A stretch of DNA of 64,000 bases from Massilia terrae (GTDB lineage Bacteria > Pseudomonadota > Gammaproteobacteria > Burkholderiales > Burkholderiaceae_D). A program made the position numbers and the translations under genes. Below are positions 60,183 to 64,000 of this stretch, piece after piece. The stretch is taken from positions 1-64,000 of the forward strand of contig NZ_JANUGU010000003.1 in the NCBI RefSeq assembly GCF_024753145.1. Reading direction: 5' to 3'. The notes under the pieces are model-generated. The model worked only from the letters and a program-made list of their open reading frames with translations, had not been told where the DNA came from and did not search any database. Each line of letters opens with the position of its first letter. Position 1 is the first letter of the stretch.

Positions 60183-62360
60183 ATGCGCATTCGCACCCGC
60201 CTCCTGATCCTGGTGCTGTCCGTGCTGGTCCCGTCCTTCATCGCGGCGGGGCTGGCGATCCTGTTCGTGTTCGAAGAACAGCGGCAGGCCCAGGCCAGCA
60301 GCGTGGCGGAAACCACGCGGGCCTTCGCCCTGCTGGTCGACAGCGAGCTGCAGAGCAAGGCCGCGCTGCTGCGGGCGCTGGCGGCGGCGCCCGCGCTGGC
60401 GCGCACCGACCTGGCCGAGTTCTACGTGCACGCGCGCCAGGTCACGCCGACCTCCGACGAAGCCGTCGTGCTGTTCAGCCTGGAGGGCAGGCAGCTGCTC
60501 AACACGCGCTTGCCGCTAGGCAGCCCGCTGCCGCTGCGCCACTACTCGAACCTGGCCGACCTGATGCGCGAGAGCGGCGATGAGGACGCGCTGGTGTCCG
60601 ACCTGTTCCTGGCGCCGGTCACGCACAAGCACGAATTCTCGATCCAGGTGCCGGTGACCGATGGCGTGCAGGTCCGCTATCACCTCGCACTGGGGCTGGA
60701 TGCAGGCATGATGGAGCGGCTGATCACGCGCCAGCACCTGCGCGACGATCCCGTCATCACGATCCTGGACCGCAACGGCATGGTGGTCGCGCGCTCGGTC
60801 AACGGCGCCAGATACACCGGCACGCTGGCGCGCGAACGGACCCGCCGGGCGGTCCGCGCCGCGACTGAAGGCAGCTACGACATCGTCAATATGGAAAACG
60901 TGCCGGTGCAGGTGTTCTTCAACACCGTGCCCAGTTCCGGCTGGAAGGTCCTGATCAGCGTGCCCAAGCGCGACATCCAGCGCGCGCCGGCCCATGCGGC
61001 CGCGATGCTCGGCGTGGCGATGGCCGTGCTGCTGGCGCTCGGCACGCTGGCGGCGCGCTGGCTGTCAAACCGCGCGCTGGAACCGATCGACTACCTGGGC
61101 CGCGCCGCGCGCAAGCTGGGCCAGGGCGAGGAACTGCTGCACGAGCCGCAAGGCCTGCCCGAAATCGACACGGTGGCGCAACAGATGGCCCACGCCAGCA
61201 CCCTGATCCGCCACGCCAAGCACGACCTGGAACAGCGCGTGGCCGAAGCGGTGGCCGCCACCGAACACGCGCAGGGCGCCCTGCTCAAGAGCCAGAAGCT
61301 GGAAGCGCTGGGGCGGCTCACCGGCGGCATCGCGCACGAGTTCAACAACCTGCTGCAAACGCTGACCACGGCGCTGCAGGCGATCGAGCTGATGTCCACG
61401 CAGGCGCCGATCAAGAACCTGGTCCAGACCAGCATGCGCACCGTGCGCCGCGCCGCCGCGCTGACCGGCCAGCTCGGCTCCTTCGGCCGGCTGCAGGAGG
61501 CGCGGCTGGTCACGATCGACGTGGAGGCGCAGATCGGCAGCGCCGCGCAGCTGATACAAGGGGCGCTCGGTCCGGGCATCCGGCTGGAGGTGGCGTGCGC
61601 GCCGGGACTGTGGCCGGTCACCACAGAGCCGCTCCAGTTCGACCTCGCGCTGCTGAACCTGGCCATCAATGCGCGCGACGCGATGCCCGGCGGCGGCCTG
61701 CTGCGCATCGAGGCGCAGAATGTCGCACCCTTTGATGGGGCCGGGCGCGGGGAGGTGCGCATCCGCGTGGCGGACAGCGGCGCCGGCATGGCGCCGGAGG
61801 TGCTGGCGCGCGCGCTCGATCCCTTCTTCACCACCAAGCCGCAGGGCCAGGGCAGCGGCCTTGGCCTCGCGCAGGCCTATGCTTTCGCGACCCAGTCACA
61901 GGGACGGCTGCAGCTCGACAGCGCGCCGGGCGCAGGTACCCGCGTCGACATCTTCCTGCCGCGCGCACTGGACGCCGTGGCGCCGCGCCAGGCCGACGAC
62001 GCGCACGCGGTGCCGGCCAAGGGCGGCGGCACGGTGCTGTTCGTGGAAGACGACCCGCTGGTGCGCGAAGCGGTCGCGCCGGCCCTGCGCAGTTGCGGCT
62101 TCGAGGTGCTGGTGGCGGAGGATGGCGATACGGCGCTGCGCATGCTGGAACAGGGCGCGCGGCCGGATGTGGTGTTCTCGGACATCGTCATGCCGGGCAC
62201 GGTCGGCGGGATCGAACTGGCCGGCATCGTGCGCGAACGCTTCCCCGGTTTGCGGGTGGTGCTGGCAAGCGGCTACACCGAACGGCAGGCCGCGATCCCC
62301 GGCGTGCGGGTGCTGGCCAAGCCGTATGCGATCGAGCAGGTGGTGGAGCTGCTGCGCTAG
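60183..62360 (+). CDS. Hybrid sensor histidine kinase/response regulator
   Basis: This 725-residue membrane sensor has a first transmembrane helix (residues 8-28), an extracytoplasmic sensing domain of about 240 residues, a second helix (about 280-300) and a HAMP-like linker. The kinase core has H385 (GGIAHEFNNLLQ), an N-box, DSGAGMAPE and GSGLGLAQAYAF. The C-terminal receiver has phosphoacceptor D667 (VVFSDIVMPG). It is divergent from the PL4-type lyase, so it may sense a pectin breakdown product or control the lyase. No DNA-binding output, so a partner regulator is needed. Confidence 0.9.
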   Translation: MRIRTRLLILVLSVLVPSFIAAGLAILFVFEEQRQAQASSVAETTRAFALLVDSELQSKAALLRALAAAPALARTDLAEFYVHARQVTPTSDEAVVLFSLEGRQLLNTRLPLGSPLPLRHYSNLADLMRESGDEDALVSDLFLAPVTHKHEFSIQVPVTDGVQVRYHLALGLDAGMMERLITRQHLRDDPVITILDRNGMVVARSVNGARYTGTLARERTRRAVRAATEGSYDIVNMENVPVQVFFNTVPSSGWKVLISVPKRDIQRAPAHAAAMLGVAMAVLLALGTLAARWLSNRALEPIDYLGRAARKLGQGEELLHEPQGLPEIDTVAQQMAHASTLIRHAKHDLEQRVAEAVAATEHAQGALLKSQKLEALGRLTGGIAHEFNNLLQTLTTALQAIELMSTQAPIKNLVQTSMRTVRRAAALTGQLGSFGRLQEARLVTIDVEAQIGSAAQLIQGALGPGIRLEVACAPGLWPVTTEPLQFDLALLNLAINARDAMPGGGLLRIEAQNVAPFDGAGRGEVRIRVADSGAGMAPEVLARALDPFFTTKPQGQGSGLGLAQAYAFATQSQGRLQLDSAPGAGTRVDIFLPRALDAVAPRQADDAHAVPAKGGGTVLFVEDDPLVREAVAPALRSCGFEVLVAEDGDTALRMLEQGARPDVVFSDIVMPGTVGGIELAGIVRERFPGLRVVLASGYTERQAAIPGVRVLAKPYAIEQVVELLR

Positions 62361-62370
62361 CCGCTCTTGA

Positions 62371-62787
62371 TCAGTGGTGGTGGCCGCAGCCTTTTGGTGC
62401 GGGTGCGCCGGGAAGCACGGTGCCGGTCGCGCGGCCGGTTTCTTCATCAAAGCCGGCGGCCTGCAGGCGGCGCACATAATCCTGCCACAGGGCTTGCTGT
62501 TCGCTGCCCAGCTTGTACAGGTAGTCCCAGGTGAAGATGCCGGTGGTGTGGCCGTCGGTGAACAGCGGGCGCACGGCGTAGTTACCGACCGGTTCGATGC
62601 CGTCGATGGTGACCTCGCGCTTGCCGACCTGGAGCACTTCCTGGCCGGGGCCGTGGCCCTTCACTTCGGCCGAGGGCGAGTAGACGCGCATCAGTTCGAA
62701 GGGGATCGAGAAGGCGGCGCCGTCGTCGAAGGCGATGTCGAGCAGGCGGGATTTCTGGTGGACGGTCAGGGAGGTTGGGTTAGCCAT
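62371..62787 (-). CDS. DUF971 protein
   Basis: This 138-residue protein has a gamma-butyrobetaine-hydroxylase-like N-terminal fold: the DUF971 block IAFDDGAAFSIPFELMRVYSP and the later NYAVRPLFTDGHTTGIFTWDYLYKL. A histidine-rich tail (GCGHHH) could bind metal. The domain is small and often linked to Fe-S cluster proteins; its role is unknown. The ATG follows GAGG-like bases weakly. It normally neighbours ubiE in this lineage but is displaced here. Confidence 0.9.
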   Translation of the reverse strand: MANPTSLTVHQKSRLLDIAFDDGAAFSIPFELMRVYSPSAEVKGHGPGQEVLQVGKREVTIDGIEPVGNYAVRPLFTDGHTTGIFTWDYLYKLGSEQQALWQDYVRRLQAAGFDEETGRATGTVLPGAPAPKGCGHHH

Positions 62788-62811
62788 ACTGTTTATACCG
62801 TTTAGTTTCCC

Positions 62812-62891
62812 CGTCGTTCCCGCGCAGGCGGGAGCCCATGGACCGCGTGACTGCACGCTCAGCATGGGTCCCCGCCAGCGCGGGGACGACG
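62812..62891. repeat. Two-arm palindromic repeat, 80-bp unit
   Basis: The left arm CGTCGTTCCCGCGCAGGCGG, inner CCATGGACCGCGTGACTG and CTCAGCATGGGTCC, and a right arm ending GCGCGGGGACGACG match the 51541 copy closely. It lies between the HIT and DUF971 genes within a minus-strand operon. Confidence 0.88.
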
Positions 62892-62900
62892 GTATTGGGG

Positions 62901-63323
62901 TTAGCGGCTATTCAAGCGCTCTGCGATCAGCTGCGCAAGCCGTGGCAACTTCTCGCGCCGCGGCGCCAGCGACTCCTCGTCCGGCTCGCGCACGGCCGCA
63001 GCCCACACCGGATTCGGGAAGTGCACATCATCCACATAGCGCGGAATGACGTGCCAGTGCAGGTGCGGCACCACATTGCCCAGGCTGGCGAGATTGACCT
63101 TGTCCGGGTCCATCACTTCGCGCACCGCCATCTCGACCTGGTGCACCGTTTCGTTCAGCAGCGCGCGGTCTTGCGCCGACAAATCGCTCATCTCGCGCAC
63201 ATGCTCGTTCCAGATCACCCGGCAGAAGCCCGGGTAATTCGCATCGTTCACCGCGATCACCGACAGCTTGGCATCGCGGTACAGCGCCGGCCCGGTCAGG
63301 CCGCACAGTTCGCACACCGTCAT
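62901..63323 (-). CDS. HIT-family nucleotide hydrolase/transferase
   Basis: This 140-residue protein has the histidine triad HLHWHVI near residue 98 and a short Cys pair near the N-terminus (CELCG). HIT enzymes hydrolyse AMP-linked nucleotides or dinucleoside polyphosphates. It overlaps the upstream CCG-domain oxidoreductase stop by four bases, so coupled. Confidence 0.92.
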   Translation of the reverse strand: MTVCELCGLTGPALYRDAKLSVIAVNDANYPGFCRVIWNEHVREMSDLSAQDRALLNETVHQVEMAVREVMDPDKVNLASLGNVVPHLHWHVIPRYVDDVHFPNPVWAAAVREPDEESLAPRREKLPRLAQLIAERLNSR

Positions 63324-64000
63324 ACCAGCACCCTTTCGATGCCGCCGTTGTTGGCGCGCGCCACGTACTCGGGCATCCAGTCCTCGCCCAGCAGGTGCCG
63401 CGCAATCTCGACCACGATGTAGTCCGCATCCGTGCCAGCATCTTCATTGTAGCGGTGCAGGCCCTGCAGGCAGGACGGGCAGCTGGTCAGGATCTTGACC
63501 TTGCCGTCGAAGCCGTCCTCGCGCAGCTTGTCCGCGCCCTTCTCCATCTCCTGCGCCTTGCGGAACTTGACCTGGGTCGAGATATCCGGGCGCGACACCG
63601 CGAAGGTGCCCGACTCGCCGCAGCAGCGGTCATTCTTCTCGATCTTCACGTTGTCGACCGTGGTCACCAGCGCGTTGACGGTCTTGACCGAGTCCTGCAG
63701 CTTCATCGGATTGTGGCACGGCTCGTGGTACATGTAACGGGTGCCGGTCACGCCTTCGAGCTTGACGCCCTTCTCGAGCAGGTACTCATGGATGTCCATG
63801 ATGCGGCAGCCCGGGAAGATCTTTTCGAATTCATAGGTCGCGAGCTGGTCGTAGCAGGTGCCGCAGGAGACCAGCACGGTCTTGATGTCGAGGTAGTTCA
63901 GCGTGTTGGCCATGCGGTGGAACAGCACGCGGTTATCCGTCATCATCTTGTCGGCCTTGTCGTACTGGCCGGCGCCGCGTTGCGGATAGCCGCAGCACAG
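63320..64000 (-). CDS. C-terminal part of a CCG-domain Fe-S/FAD oxidoreductase (partial)
   Basis: The gene runs off the window; 226 C-terminal residues are visible. The Cys-rich CCG (DUF224-type) motifs are LCCGYPQRG, VSCGTCYDQ, RCCGESGTF and TSCPSCLQG, as in heterodisulfide-reductase-like and glycolate/D-lactate oxidase Fe-S domains. By position (HIT and DUF971 downstream) it is likely the long FAD/FMN-binding oxidoreductase (DUF3683) of betaproteobacteria, an inference because the N-terminal part is out of view. Confidence 0.85.
   Translation of the reverse strand: MCCGYPQRGAGQYDKADKMMTDNRVLFHRMANTLNYLDIKTVLVSCGTCYDQLATYEFEKIFPGCRIMDIHEYLLEKGVKLEGVTGTRYMYHEPCHNPMKLQDSVKTVNALVTTVDNVKIEKNDRCCGESGTFAVSRPDISTQVKFRKAQEMEKGADKLREDGFDGKVKILTSCPSCLQGLHRYNEDAGTDADYIVVEIARHLLGEDWMPEYVARANNGGIERVLV

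Overview
The window is chromosomal DNA of a high-GC betaproteobacterium, most likely a member of the Oxalobacteraceae close to Massilia. The inference rests on gene content and order: a PhaM-type granule protein, TamA/TamB, an FmdB-DUF502-aspS-nudB-ybhP-clsB series, a DUF971/ubiE/Tim44/ubiJ/ubiB ubiquinone block, and a CCG-domain oxidoreductase next to a HIT protein. I saw no rRNA, tRNA, CRISPR array, insertion sequence or integrase.

Layout. 1-9.2 kb: a phosphoesterase and queC on the minus strand, then tamA-tamB and two tandem paralogous membrane proteins on the plus strand. 9.3-14.3 kb: a three-gene minus-strand operon that looks like a kleisin, an MksE-type partner and a short-armed SMC ATPase (MksFEB/Wadjet-like, without a JetD nuclease gene). 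14.4-19.8 kb: small secreted or hypothetical proteins, a DUF3108 pair and phaM. 20-25.8 kb: a very large membrane patatin and a histidine kinase/TPR response regulator pair. 25.9-31.4 kb: mnmC (with an eroded methyltransferase half), tag, a shortened paiB-like gene, a DUF4142 protein and an AcpA/phospholipase-C-type phosphoesterase.

31.6-36.0 kb is the most system-like accessory block. It is a tight five-gene minus-strand operon (di-haem c peroxidase lipoprotein, porin, FMN-binding protein, ApbE flavin transferase, small multi-His membrane protein) preceded by a good Fur-box match, and it reads as an iron-regulated extracytoplasmic flavin/haem electron-transfer module. Next to it, at 36.1-37.5 kb, stands an orphan contractile-sheath gene. 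37.5-44.6 kb is a fatty-acid beta-oxidation operon with its TetR regulator.

44.8-52 kb holds a lipoprotein, an Hsp15-type S4 protein, clsB, an EEP phosphatase, nudB, aspS, DUF502 and fmdB. A possible small RNA and a terminator follow. 52-58 kb has a DMT exporter with a divergent LysR regulator, then the ubiquinone block. A PL4-type rhamnogalacturonan lyase and a hybrid histidine kinase sit between ubiE and DUF971, interrupting an otherwise housekeeping block. The window ends inside a CCG-domain oxidoreductase gene.

An intergenic palindromic repeat family (core CGTCGTTCCCGCG, full unit about 80 bp made of two facing hairpins) occurs at least seven times. All calls come from reading the sequence. 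Family names are recognition-based and were not checked by database search.
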